A program made the translations under genes and the position numbers. Positions 44,066-55,690 of a stretch of 64,000 nucleotides of DNA are shown in pieces (the first letter of the stretch is position 1; the number at the start of each line of letters is the position of its first letter). The notes under the pieces were generated by a model. The model worked only from the letters and a program-made list of their open reading frames with translations, was not told the DNA's origin and searched no databases. The DNA lies in assembly GCA_905221605.1 (NCBI GenBank), contig CAJNDS010002594.1:152001-216000 (forward strand). The letters run 5' to 3'. The stretch is from Symbiodinium natans (lineage: Eukaryota > Sar > Dinophyceae > Suessiales > Symbiodiniaceae).

Positions 44066-45241
44066 CTGGAAAGGAACTCCACTCTGCGATCCCAAAGTAA
44101 CAAAGTTTCAATGTGCCCTTCAGACCTTCAGATTTTTCACAATTGAAATGTGATGCACTCCTTTGCCTGCTTATACTTGCATGCAGATGTCATGACTGCA
44201 GTCCTGCAAGTAAAATCTTGAGAATTGAAAAAGAACTGGGCTTATGGCGCTGTTTTGGAAAGGCTGTTTTGGAGTGCTCCGACAGCACGCGCCCCACGTG
44301 GTGTGGGGAAGGCACATTGACACTTGCCAGGGCGAAAGACATGCGACGCGTGAATGTACATCCCGTGCATGACTTTCTGACTTGGGGTGTGCCTGGAATT
44401 CCTGCTGGATGAGGTGCTCTTGTAATCTTACTTACAAAGAGCTTCAAGCTGTGGATTTGCCCCCCGCGTGATTAAGGTCGTCAACTATGAGAAAGCTACT
44501 CCCATGATTGAGTATTCAGGTTGAAGATGGCTCTCCGTGCGTGCGAGGGAGATGCGAGGCAGTAGTTGACAAGTGATGTTGTTACCCCACTAACCACTTG
44601 CCAACTTCATGGTCTTTGGGCTTGAGGCTTGCAAACTCCCAAGGCATTAAGCTGCACGAGATACAAATCGCGAAGCCGTGGAAGTTTGATTGCGATCACA
44701 CGACAGCAGATCTTTCCACCATGCTCGGGGTGCCCGTTCAGGCCACCCACCGGTGACGGGGGAGACTCAGGCCTACTCATCGTGCAACCTGGCCGACATG
44801 GCAAAGATAGCCTCCATTCCACACAAACTTATTCCCACTGGAATCGCTGGAGATAACTGGAGTCACTGGAGTTTGGAGTTTCGTCGGGTTCTCTACTTTC
44901 TTCAATGACAGTCTCTCAAACCACGACAGCAACATGCCGAGCAGGCATGACTCCAGAGTTTCTTATCCACATGTTCACGCACCATTTCGATCAAACACTT
45001 TTCGGCTGTGCGTGACCATTGTGTCTGGAACTTTCACGCCGCCGACGGGAGTTCGGCAACATCCGATAAACGGAAGACGAAGCCCTCTGACAAAAGAAGT
45101 GCTGCGCATCGCTACAGTGCGAAGGTAGAGTTTCGCACTTGACAGCAGTCTTCTCTTCTCCGTTCAGCAGGTTGCTTGAGCACGTAAATCCACATCGCGT
45201 CTGCCATTGAGACTGGGCTACTGTAGCACTGCACAATGCAC

Positions 45242-48200
45242 CTCCACAGACCGCTCATGGTTGACCTTCACTACATTCTTGATCATCTTGGCCTGGCATT
45301 ACGTGCTGCAATGCTGCATGGCGCAAGTCTCAAGGCAGCAAACGCAAGCGCCCTGCCCGCTGACCGAAGCGTAGTGTGCTCACAGTCTCCTGCTGCACAT
45401 TACCACACCATGAAACACTCGCAAGGCCACAAGCTGCGTATTGTGGCATCCGCAGCCTGCTCGTTGAAATAAGAAGGAGAGCAAGTAATGATCAAAGATG
45501 TCTTGGCGTTCCCACCCAACGACTCTTGCAGGACCTCATTGCTATGCTCGTCTGATCTCGTGTGTGTCATCGTGTTGCACGTAAGTACAAATACATCAGA
45601 GCCTGACTCTGGAGAGCTTGGAGTCACGGTAAGGAACGTGATTAGACTTGCGGTCTGTGAGAGCATTGATCACCTCGCGAAGGCCAACAAAGGCTTGCAC
45701 AAACCTGCCCTAACAGCCTTGATCTTAACCTGTTTCGATACAATGGCAACAACGGTTGCAATTCTCAGCCCCGAGCGTTGCCCAGAGCCGAAAGCGACCG
45801 GTTGATATTCTTGGCCTGCAATGCAATAACGCGGCTGTGCTGCTTGCCCTCCTAACGCCTAGAAAGAGCGTCATCTTGCAAGCCAAATAGACTTAGAATG
45901 CTTAGGAAGATGCTAAAACAATGATGACACCAGTACGAATACAAACCGGAGTGGATGGGCAGAACTGCACAAGTTCTCGTCCTCTTGTCAGGAAAAGGTC
46001 ACGGCTGCTTACCCTGACAATCCCAGCTGCCCATCAGCTACCAGACCCTTAGAATATGAGAAACTGGCCAAAGAAAAGGCACCGCTTGCCTCATCCAAGC
46101 GTTCGCCGGAGGCTCCAGTCTTGGCCACCTCACGCGGAAAACACCAGGGACCTAATTTGCTTTGTCCCAAACCCACAACAGCATGACCTTCACATGGTGG
46201 ATTCGCATTTCAGCCATGTCAGCCTTCTCGCTGCCAGCAAGATCCACCAAATGCAGCTTGCCCACCTCACCGTGTGTAAGTCCGGCATGTGCCATCCACT
46301 CCATACCATCACGCTCAGTTCCTATCCTTCCTCTCGCTTCCTCTCGCAGATGCAAAGACATGTGCCACATGTTGTACTAAAGCAAAACGCCTCAGGATCG
46401 GTTTGAAGGGACTCAGCACATTGAAAATACTGGCAAAGTCCGTTGCCAAGAAGGAGCAATAGCTGTGTTTATGAGTCCTGAGGATGGGTGGACAAGACTC
46501 CTGCTACGTCCAGAACACTTGTCCGCAACTTGATGCAAGAGAGGCGTCGCAAGAAGGTGGGGCTTAGCAGCCAGAGCAAGTGGGTGAAAGCTGTGAAAAG
46601 CCCCAAGACCAACCCAGCACTCCAAAGCCCGGAGCCCAAGCCTGAAATGCCTGAAATTCACAGAAAACGCTTCACGGCGGCATGCTTTGCACATGGCTTC
46701 TTACTGCTTGAGAAAACATGTTCAAGCAATTTGCCAACGGCCATGCACGGTCTTCAACGCACCTTGACGGAGCGATCGTGCAAGTTGGTCTGCTCGATGG
46801 TAAGCATGAAGATTAGGTGTGACCTGTCAGGCAGCATCACCAACGCCTCCCGATACCTAATTATGCAATGGCCTCAATCAATGGGCATTTTGTCTGCTGC
46901 AAAAGCCTGGATGAATGTTCATTGAGGTTGGTCGCCGCCACAGCGCGGTTGTACTTGCCAGTTTTCCTGAGTCTGGTCTCGATAAGTACTGCTGAATTTG
47001 CAACCTCTCAACCGGTATTACTGTTCCTATTTCACATCTCAGGCAGGCACATGATGTCAAAAATCTCTTGCTCAGACCTGAGCAATCTCATTGGCACTGG
47101 CACCCGTCAGAAGACTCAGGCTAGTTTCGGTCAAGTTTGAAAACAAAGCCGCGTCATTGAATCCCTGAGTAGCGGAATCCCATTGAATCCACGCAACCAT
47201 TCGAAGATAGCTTGAGAAAGATTTCGTTTGCTGAGAGCGCAGCCCAACATATGTCTCGGTGACTTCACCGATGAAGACACCCCGAGCCTGTTACTATCAG
47301 TCTTGAGTAGCCTTTTTGATATGGGAAAGCGGCCTTGTCCTCGTGGATTTTTAAGTTGTCTTTCTTCGGGTCCAGCAAATCCCGAATGCCTACGAACGCT
47401 TATGCAGTTCGTGCAAAGGAAACGCTGCACACAGGCTATACTGTCGACCCCGCGTTCGTTGTAAATCTCAACGATGGAGACTTTCACCAAGAACTCGATG
47501 TAGTCTGCAGCCTCAAGTTCGCACAGAGAAGTTAGAGAAGCACTGCTCGAGAGGCTCCTTTCGTAAGGGTGACACATGGTCAATGCCGTCAAATATTGAC
47601 CATACCATCCTGCCAGCATCGTCATGATTCAACATCAGCAAAAGCGAGCACAGTGAGGCACGAGCACTTCTATTGCTCGACCAAGTGTGCATGTTTGTGC
47701 GTGTGTGCGAAGGCGAAGGTAGCAATTCTGAGGAGTCCCGCGCCCGGAGTCAAGGCTGCAGCAGATCGGCTTCTCAAACCCGACAGTGAACACCAAAACG
47801 ACGGGCACAGTGGTGACCGCACGCAAGAATCACAGCATCCCCTATACGCGGACTCAACCCTCACTCTGCACCACTTAGGTCATTGGTGAGGAACTCAAAA
47901 CCTGCTCAGATTTTGGCGCCTCTAGAACAAGCTTAGTGAATGGCTCCACAACGGTTCAAACCTCAGGCACCGCTCCAGGTCAAAGCCTTTGTAATCAGCG
48001 CGGATGACTTCATCAACCCACAGGCTGCAGGTATGCTTGACATGAAGGGACGATTTGTGCTGCAGCAAGAGCATCAGTTCATCGTGTCTCACACGTATTG
48101 TTTACATACGGTATTGCACGGGTGCAAGCTGGAGCAAATAATCTAAAAACACGCACTTGTGATGGCACATGTCTGTCTGCCGATGGATCGCAACTGGCCT

Positions 48201-49110
48201 GGGAATAACACCCATCTGGACTTCATCTTCAATGTCTGGTCCCTGACGGGGCTCTCATTCTCGCATACCTTCGGCACATGCCACTAGCCCGCCCTCCTCC
48301 ATGGTGTGGGTCTTTCCCGATGCTGTTTGACCTTGGCTGACTGAGGGAGTGGTCATCCCTCCAGGATTACGCAATTTTCTGTACTTCGACGTGTCGTCTG
48401 AGGACCACTCCATATGCGAACACTGTGCCATTAAAGCCGCGAAGCCTCAAGAACTTCCATGCTAGCCACAGCCACAGCGGCCGGTTCATGTCATGCTTGC
48501 CAGCCCGAGTCCATCTTAGAGAAGGGGCACACCGTTGATGATGGGCTTGGCAGCATAGTCATACACCTGCAGAGTGCAAACATGTGAAACATGTGCAAAC
48601 CTCAGGTCCTGAGAATCACGTCTGCTCACCTCATATACAACACTTATACGACTGCATCCAATATGCCTCCTTCTGCGTCGCATCCACACCGAAGACCCTG
48701 TCGAAAACAAAGCTGTTGTCAATCGACGGCACGTACCTGTGGTAGCTTGGAATGAGAGGCCGAAGACACAACCATGGATAGCAGCAAGTTGTTCTGCGAT
48801 GCTACCAAACCTCTGAAAGGCTGGACATATACCCATCATACAAGTACAGCGACCAGCCAGAGCCCGGATGTATGTGAACTATTGTGAACTTGTCAGTGGA
48901 AAGCACATCTGAACAAGTGGCCCGATTCGAAGGTCACACGGAAGTCCCATCTCCATTGACGGTGACACAAATCCGGCCGCTTTGCTCTTTCTCCTTCTCC
49001 AATTGATTTTGCGGCCGGAACCTGGCACAGACTCCAAGACACCCCACACCGGCCCTGCGATGGCTGAGCAGGTTAAGCACCTGCAGCAAACCTTTATGCT
49101 CTCTTCATGC
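45242..49110 (-). CDS. Kinesin-1 heavy chain-like motor domain, 21 exons
   Basis: Exons (high to low): 49110-49081, 49021-48938, 48736-48667, 48566-48529, 48445-48411, 48331-48297, 48242-48199, 47609-47576, 47511-47454, 47389-47334, 47287-47244, 47077-47045, 46966-46907, 46823-46763, 46265-46224, 46128-46090, 45815-45777, 45673-45608, 45534-45457, 45389-45357, 45292-45242. All join in phase to about 343 codons. Landmarks in order: [52 protein letters not shown] (P-loop), [36 protein letters not shown] (switch I), LHLVDLAGSEK (switch II), INRSLSALGNVINAL, VPYRDSKLSRVLQESLGGN, CSPSYFNEQETVSTLRFGQR, AKMIKNVVKVNHERSVE (neck linker). [18 protein letters not shown] and AKTGA after switch II point to kinesin-1, an ATP-driven plus-end microtubule motor. 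Donors are 13 GC, 6 GT, 2 GA; every acceptor is AG|G. The start codon lies on an upstream exon not yet found. Confidence 0.93.
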
Positions 49111-49379
49111 CTCAAGTGACGAGGGTCGATGCGGCCAAGACATATCACACAGGCGAAAGGACAAAAGGCCCCCCATGGCGTCATGCCTGCCAAAGCAACA
49201 AGCCTAAGACTCTTGCGGATCTTGCCCATCAGTGGCCATCTGCTAGCTCAAGCTGACACCTTCAAGTGCAAAGGCCGCATTACAGTACGTGTCCAGGCAG
49301 ACGTCGCGGCCAAGGTCTCGACAGTTGGCATTCATGGACCTGGCATGACCTGGCAGGGCAGGGGTGCGTTGAGTGCCAG

Positions 49380-49432
49380 ATTGCTTTCAAGCCGCTTTCA
49401 AGCCGCTTTCAAGCCGCTTTGAAACCGCTTGA
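49380..49432. repeat. AAGCCGCTTTC repeat
   Basis: Four tandem copies of an 11-base unit (aagccgctttc), the last ones altered. Confidence 0.9.
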
Positions 49433-50261
49433 ACATTGAACCTTGAAAGATCCAAATATCCATGCGGCCTGAGCTCCTCGGGCCAAGAGCGTGGAGAGCA
49501 GGCTTAGTGCAATCTAACACTCTTCGAACGTTTGGGAGTTTGCCGAGATTAGTACTTCTTTTATTCTCTTTTGCTTCTTACGTGGCGATGTGGGATGTAT
49601 GCGATAGCGGCAGCTTGTACCAAGTCTGGCTGGAACGCTCTTGTGTCATACGGTGACCTGCATGCAGCTCTTGAGCATTCATCAGCATTCGTTCCCCAGC
49701 TGCAAGAGACAACCAGCGGCCACATTCTGTCTAACAGCTTGCTGATGATGCAGAGCACAGGACTTTTCTGAAGCCAGTGCTGCACTCGTCTGGCAACCTG
49801 CCCGGGCAGGTGTAGATTAGGTTTGGGGGGGCTTACTTCGGGCACAAAATACGAGCAAGGCGCAGGCAGGACGACGAGGGCAATCCAACTGATTCTTTTT
49901 CGCGAATGTCGAGGCCTCTTCGACGCTGCACCGCCTTCCAGGATGGGGCCATGCCGATTCGTAGGCAGAAAATGGCAGAAAGCCAGCAAAACACGAGCCT
50001 TTGTAGTGGAGACCAGAGGAACCCGGACATCTCCGGCCTGAGCGGGCACTTCTTGAAATGTCCTCTCAGAATCCTTTCATGTCTTCCAGCACATTCCAGC
50101 ACCTTCTCAAGTTTCAAGATCAAGACTATTGTAGGGATCTCGCATCATGCCTGGCACACAAGAAAATTTCAGAGCTGTGTGTCAAAGCAGCAGTGCATGC
50201 ACGTGGGAGAGGCAGCTGCATTTTGCCCCTCACCGTGTCACCGAGGTCAGCGGAATTCACA

Positions 50262-50428
50262 CGTCGCGAACTCGGGGATTGGCGGTCACGGGTGCGCGGA
50301 TTCGCACATTCGTGGATTGGCGGATTGGCAGATTCGAAGGCGCGCGGGCGCGTGGATTGGCGGATCCGCGGATTTGCGGATTCACCGGTCGTGCATTCGC
50401 GGCTTCATGGATCCGCGGATTTGATTTG
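50262..50428. repeat. GGATTGGCGGATTC / GGATCCGCGGATTTG repeat
   Basis: Degenerate 8-15-base units with core gcggatt(g/c). Open frames read as Trp/Ile/Arg/Gly/Ala repeats (ADSWIGGLADS) and are artefacts. Confidence 0.8.
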
Positions 50429-50640
50429 CGTTTCCTGTTTGGACGCTGTCAGGATAGCTCTCGAAGAAAGGTGGTCGAGGGCACAAGCGGCCTCAATATC
50501 ACGACTAAAACGTATGAAGCCTCTGCAAAGCCAACCCAAAGTTTGCCACCGAAAGAGGCATGTCCAACCGAGAAACCACGCTTTGTCAAAGCAGCATTGC
50601 TGGTGCTAGGTGAGCCTTCATGCTGAGACAGCTGTTCTAT

Positions 50641-51507
50641 CAAGCTGATTTCTCTGAGAATGTCTTCACCAGTCTCAAACAGCATGAAGACAGTTATGCA
50701 ACGTGAGCTTCGCAGCCTTGGCACGACCAAGGCTCCTCTGCTTCCACAGATTTTCAGCACGATGAAGGGATGCATCACGTCCTGACAAAACCACTGGAGA
50801 TACAACACCCTCCTGGTGACACTATGTCACTATGTGCTACTGTACTCCAATGTGCTCCATTGCACTCCTGTGCAGCAACTGCGGTAGCAGCTTTCAAGAG
50901 ACCTCGCTGAAAGCCAAGCCCTGACAGCATGCTTTTCAGCGGGTCCTGAGGCTGAGCAGAAAAGGCTCTCAGAGTCTCTCACAGGCAATATCAACAACAA
51001 GACATTCAATTCTGAACCAAAGCTTCTCGGTCCTTCCATGTGCCTAAAGTGGACTGACCGAACTCAGCACAGATCCACTTGAGGCAACGTGGCAAAGACC
51101 TCGATGTGCACTGTAGGTCACTGATGATCACTGTGGTTTGACAGATGCTGAACAGCCAGGGCCAAGAGAAAGGCAAATAAGCCAAGATGGCGGTCATCGC
51201 CTGAATCATTCTCAGGAAGAGGAAGGGGGGAGGGGGGGGGGGGCGGGGGGCCCAGTGTGGGGCATTGCATCTTGCGTTCTGTGACGCCTTGGACGCGAGT
51301 TCCCGCAGGGCGAGTTCCAAGCCAAGTCTTCTGCCTGAGTCAAAGTTGGGAATCCGAAGCAGCAGTTCCCGGCACATGCTTCACTCTTGTCAGACATTGT
51401 GGGAATGCCGATTGCAAGCTCGCACTCACATGCCAGCACATGCCCTCTTGCCGAACTTGCCCGAGAGCTTCACGTTCAGAACCTCCAATGCTTCCAACAA
51501 GGCTTTC
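50641..51507 (-). CDS. Helical exons of an unrecognised gene
   Basis: Three pieces fit the local splice pattern. 51507-51483 reads KALLEALE after one base (AG|G, GT). 51334-51288 reads RRLGLELALRELASK after two bases (AG|G, GC). The piece starting at 50781 reads DVMHPFIVLKICGSR (AG|G) and its frame continues open through CITVFMLFETGEDILREISL. They lie between the adenylate kinase and kinesin genes on the same strand. They could be one small gene or the 3' part of a larger one. No domain recognised. The phases of the three were not linked to each other. Confidence 0.4.
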
Positions 51508-52545
51508 CTGTCAGCAAAGCATTGGACATCGAGCATTGTGTTTTTGCCATCCGCAGCCAAAGGCCTGCTTGCGAACTGTCAAGCCGAGAATTCCGAACCA
51601 CAACTCCTGAAGAAGCAAGAGGCAACGTGGAGAACAGGAAGTGCAAAATGCACACGGACGATGCCTCCAACTGCGTCTCTGTCATGATGTTTGAATTCCT
51701 TACAAGGAGCTTGAGTTTTCAACGCTGCACCTCAGAGATCCCAGCAGGCCTCGATGTGAGCTCGTATGCATTCTGCAAGATGTTCACACATTTCTGAGCC
51801 TTGACATCAAGTAAGTGCAACAGACACACTCATGAGATCTGGCGACTTTTTGGCGGCCTCCGGAAAACCTTCATACCATGCCTGTTGGACAGATCAGGCA
51901 TCACTTTGGAAAAACGGGAAGTGTCGAGACATCAGGTGCCTCTTTAGTGGCATGTCCACCAGGCACCTGCACGAGCAGTAAACCCAGTACAAAAACAGTA
52001 AAATAGTAACTAATCCAACGGCAGACGCAATGAGGGTGTCATGCGGTGAGCCGCACACAAAAAGTGGCATGGCACCGAAGCCTCTCCGCTGCAGAGGCGC
52101 TTCACAGCCTTGGCTCTACAGCATGCTCGTGGCACCTACAGCCACGTAAGCTCGTTGCACGGTTTCACGATGTTTCACGCTCACACTGGTTTGCCGACAG
52201 CAGGGCCAAACGAGACGGTGTGCTTCAGCTTGGAATTTTCCGTGCTTGAGTATCTTGAAGATGCGAAACACACATGTTGGCTTGAGGCAAAGGATGGCGA
52301 AAGGGCTGATGTGTGCCAGACACCGGGAGCGGCCAGCCCGGAAAACAGGATGGATTTGTCTGATGTAGTAAGAAGGTCCGGCGCCACATGCCTGATCATG
52401 GCGATGGTGATTTTGCATGCTTTGCACTCTGGCAGAGTTCTTGGGTATAGGAGAAGTGGACGTTGAGGTAGAAGAGGCAACGCATCGCGTAATAGAGAGC
52501 CAATGAGGTGTTAAGTGAATAACTAAAGAAGAAAAGGGACAAAAA

Positions 52546-52566
52546 AAACACACACACACACACACA
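52546..52566. repeat. CA microsatellite
   Basis: About ten CA units after an A run. Confidence 0.9.
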
Positions 52567-53152
52567 TGCTCTGCAAGCACTCTGCAACATTGCGAAGCAC
52601 TGCCCTGGCAAAATGTCCAATACGTCGCTGCTTGACATGTTCATGTCCACACTGCATCTCTGCTTTGAATGGTCAAATTGCTGCAAAGTGCTTGTTTCCC
52701 GTTGAGATTTCAACATCTTCATGTGTCAATCATGTGAACTGCGTGTCTTGGTCCCCGCACGTACAGCGGTGTCCCACACACAAGGGACAGAGACACACCG
52801 ATCGATTCACGACTGGATGTAATACTAAACTTACTAAACTGTAGATTGCGGCAACGGTGCACTTGTGGCCATGTCTCAACATCACAGCGATGATAACACA
52901 AGATGGTGCCATAGACAGCTGGCAGGACGAATGACGTCACAAACATGAAGCGGGTTTGTAACCAGGCGTTCCTAGTGATATCTCGAAATCATGGGAGGAG
53001 CTTCGTTGGATGGAGCCTCACATGCTCCCTCCATCCCAATGGTGCTTGAAGTTGAAGAAGAGCAAAATGGACAGCGCTATTTCGAATCGTGAACATGAAA
53101 AGCACGCAGGGTTCGTCTCTGTACTAAGGCGGTTCACACATGCAGAGAGAAA

Positions 53153-53172
53153 CACACACACACACACACCTC
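53153..53172. repeat. CA microsatellite
   Basis: About nine CA units. Confidence 0.9.
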
Positions 53173-53744
53173 ACACATCACCGCAACGTCATTGGAGGTT
53201 GCATCTGTGGCACGAACCCTTGACACCACACTGCGGTCTGTGCCCAGTTGGCCAGCGAAGCACCTGAGTCTAGAGTCGAAAACATCCCCTTTCGCTCTGA
53301 CTTGAACGACCCTGACTTGAACGACCCGCGTAAAATTAACGGTGCCGAGGCGAACACAAACATCAAAATACTCACAAAAATCTACAATCAAGTTGCAAAC
53401 ATGTGTAGAAGCTTGTAGACAAGTTGTACTGAAAGAAAAGGTCATTTGACTTGAAGCAGAGTAAGTTTCCAGGCGCACACAGCTTCTCCATGGCATCGGA
53501 GCAGTCATTCAGCACAAGCCTTCAGCACGCTTGGATTATGTCATGATTCTGTGTCCATCATCACGCCACCAGTCAACTGTCTCACGGCTGAAACTCAAGG
53601 GCTGCTGCGCAGACGTCACATCAGTTGTCTTTCAGCTGGCTTCTTTGTCTGCTACGGTCAAAAGTTGCCCGACAGTCTGATACAGGCTACCAGTGAGCAT
53701 TGAAAGTCTGGATGAGCTGTACTGGCCCTGTCTTGGCCCATACT

Positions 53745-54695
53745 CTACTTGGATACCAGCTTCGCGCTAACCTCTGCCCAAACTTCAGTGATCCCCTTGC
53801 CTCCGTCCACTTGTTTGACGATGCCCTTGTCCTTGTAGTGCTCCAAAATTGGGAGGGTCTGGTTCTTGTAGGCATCCAGGCGGGTCTTCAATGCCTCCGC
53901 TGTGTCGTCCGACCGCTGGTACAATGGTTCGCCGGTGATGTCATCCTTCATTGTCTCCGGCACAGGCTTGCCATCAGCACCCAGCTTCATCGATTTCGGC
54001 GGGCACGAACGAACATGGTAGGAGCGGCCGCTGCTCTTGTGCATCCATCGTCCGCAGATTCGCTCTTCCAACATCTTTGGATCTACTGCGAACTCCAAGA
54101 TGAGCGACACATTCTCTCCACTCTTTGCCAGCATGGAGTCCAGCGCCTTTGCCTGAGCAAGTGTCCTGGGAAAGCCATCTAGGATAAAGCCTGTTTTGCA
54201 GTCTGGCTGCTTGATTCTGTCTGCAATGATTCCGATCACGATATCATCAGAGACCAATCCCCCCGAGCTCATGATCGCTTTGGCTTTCTTGCCAACTTCC
54301 GTTCCGGCTGCCACGGCCTCACGAAGCATGTCGCCGGTGCTGAGCTGTGGAACATTCAGCGTGTCGACAATCTTCGGTCCCTGGGTGCCTTTGCCAGCCC
54401 CAGGAGCACCAAAGAGCATCATGATCTTCCGAGGCCAGTACTTCTCGTACCGCTCCGTCGAAGCCTCGCCCTGGCTTTTGCCAAAGAAGTACCCACCAAC
54501 GGCACCTGCGGCCAATCCTCCAAGCACGGCGGCACCCAGGGCAGCAGGGTCTGTCTCACAGCGTACCGGCACCGTAGGCGCCACTTTGTGCTTTCTTTCT
54601 TGAGGTGCCCAAAGTGCCAGCCCTGCCGTGCCTGCGGCAGCGCCTGCAGCTACGCCTGCACAAAGACTTCGACCACGCAGGACACTTCGGAACAT
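53745..54695 (-). CDS. Adenylate kinase (long form) with N-terminal extension, intronless
   Basis: 316 codons, one exon. Catalyses ATP + AMP to 2 ADP. Motifs: P-loop GAPGAGKGT at residues 96-104; AMP-binding STGDMLREAV at 119-128; GLVSDDIV at 146-153; DGFPRTLAQA at 173-182; LID segment from ERICGRW at 211 with a long insert including SCPPKS and ITGEPLYQRSDD (253-264), then TRLDAYKNQTLPILEHY. The LID length marks the long, AK2-like form. Residues 1-90 are extra: an Arg-containing start (MFRSVLRGRSLC), an Ala/Gly hydrophobic stretch to about 30, and a second Gly/Ala stretch at 50-71 (AALGAAVLGGLAAGAVGGYF) that could be a membrane segment. This suggests organellar targeting, perhaps anchoring, but that is inference. 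Start chosen as the first Met of the frame, giving the presequence-like N-terminus. Catalytic residues look intact. Confidence 0.95.
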   Translation of the reverse strand: MFRSVLRGRSLCAGVAAGAAAGTAGLALWAPQERKHKVAPTVPVRCETDPAALGAAVLGGLAAGAVGGYFFGKSQGEASTERYEKYWPRKIMMLFGAPGAGKGTQGPKIVDTLNVPQLSTGDMLREAVAAGTEVGKKAKAIMSSGGLVSDDIVIGIIADRIKQPDCKTGFILDGFPRTLAQAKALDSMLAKSGENVSLILEFAVDPKMLEERICGRWMHKSSGRSYHVRSCPPKSMKLGADGKPVPETMKDDITGEPLYQRSDDTAEALKTRLDAYKNQTLPILEHYKDKGIVKQVDGGKGITEVWAEVSAKLVSK

Positions 54696-55690
54696 GCTGG
54701 CAGCCAGCAGTCCAAACCGAGGCTTTCTTCAAGGTCTATCAAAAAGTGCTGTAGAGCCGAAGATTAGGAAGATGGATACAACTTGCAGCAAGCGGCACGC
54801 AAACCCTGCAGACGGAGAGTTGTGCCACTCAGGTGTCGGCTGCAGGACGCTGGCAAAATCTCCAGTACGCTCTAGAAGGTGCACAGAAGCATCTGTGACA
54901 CCGTACCTGTACTGCGGAAGCGGGACACCGAGTGCCTTCCACGCAGTCTTCAAACACTGTCAAAAACTTGCCTGCTGCAAAGCTCGAGGCATTCCCTGAG
55001 TGGCAAGGCCTGCGATTGCACAAAAGAAAACTTGAAAACAAGCTGTCGACCCAGCTAACGGCATCGAACGGTTGAAAGAACAGAGAAGGGGGAGGAACAC
55101 GCCGAGACTTGCGACATAGCTCTTTCCACTTTACATCTGCACCACTTCACCCTCTTAAGGACTTGTGGCTGCCCCCTTCAAGATTCAAACCAAGGCTTGG
55201 GCCTAGAGGTTCCTGAATGTGTCTTTGAAAGGGCTCAGGACGTTAATTCAAGGGATTTGCCTATTGTGTCACTCATCGTCACTCCTTTTAGGACTTTGGA
55301 GTCCAACCTTCTCGGTGTGAAGGGTGAGACTTCAAGCCAGAGAGCACCCATCTACCAAGCATCACTAACGCTTTTTGGATGCCAAGAACATCATAAGCCA
55401 TTTGATTCAACTGAGCTTTCAGGGATTCGGACTCGCCAGGTTTTGGTGTTGTTTGGGGTTGCGGCTTCACGTTGGGGATCTGCGCTTGGGATGTTTTAAT
55501 GGTGGTTTGAGCCCCATGCTCACGGCACCCATGGAATCCTCCCCCGGCAGCATAAATCCATCGTAGTGCAAGTCACAAGCCATACGACCCAGAGCCCTGT
55601 AGCCCCTGCAATCACGGTTGCAGGGTATTTACATCGATCATGAGTCTGCATGGCGCAAGCATGAAATCCGCCGACCCCAGCTGGAGCGGG
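54696..55690. other. Upstream region of the adenylate kinase gene
   Basis: No exon supported; short open frames only. Promoter elements are not recognisable, and no copy of the dinoflagellate spliced-leader sequence is seen ahead of the start codon. Confidence 0.4.

Larger units (their letters stand above)
49111..50640. other. Upstream region of the kinesin gene
   Basis: Should contain the first exon and promoter of the kinesin gene. The frame of the first placed exon stays open to a Met at 49229, but with an AG|G acceptor at 49111 a short separate first exon is more likely. Also holds the AAGCCGCTTTC repeat and the GGATTGGCGGATTC repeat. No TATA-like element or spliced-leader relic seen. 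Confidence 0.4.
51508..53744. other. Interval without supported gene
   Basis: CA microsatellites at 52546-52566 and 53153-53172. Short frames only. The right part is downstream of the adenylate kinase stop codon and would hold its 3' untranslated region. Confidence 0.45.

Noticed and set aside
44790-44811. AG|G piece reading AIFAMSARLHDE as the first kinesin neck exon
   Set aside because: Joining exon 45242 directly to 44065 gives the expected neck sequence SVE-ELKLLLER in phase, so this piece is not needed.
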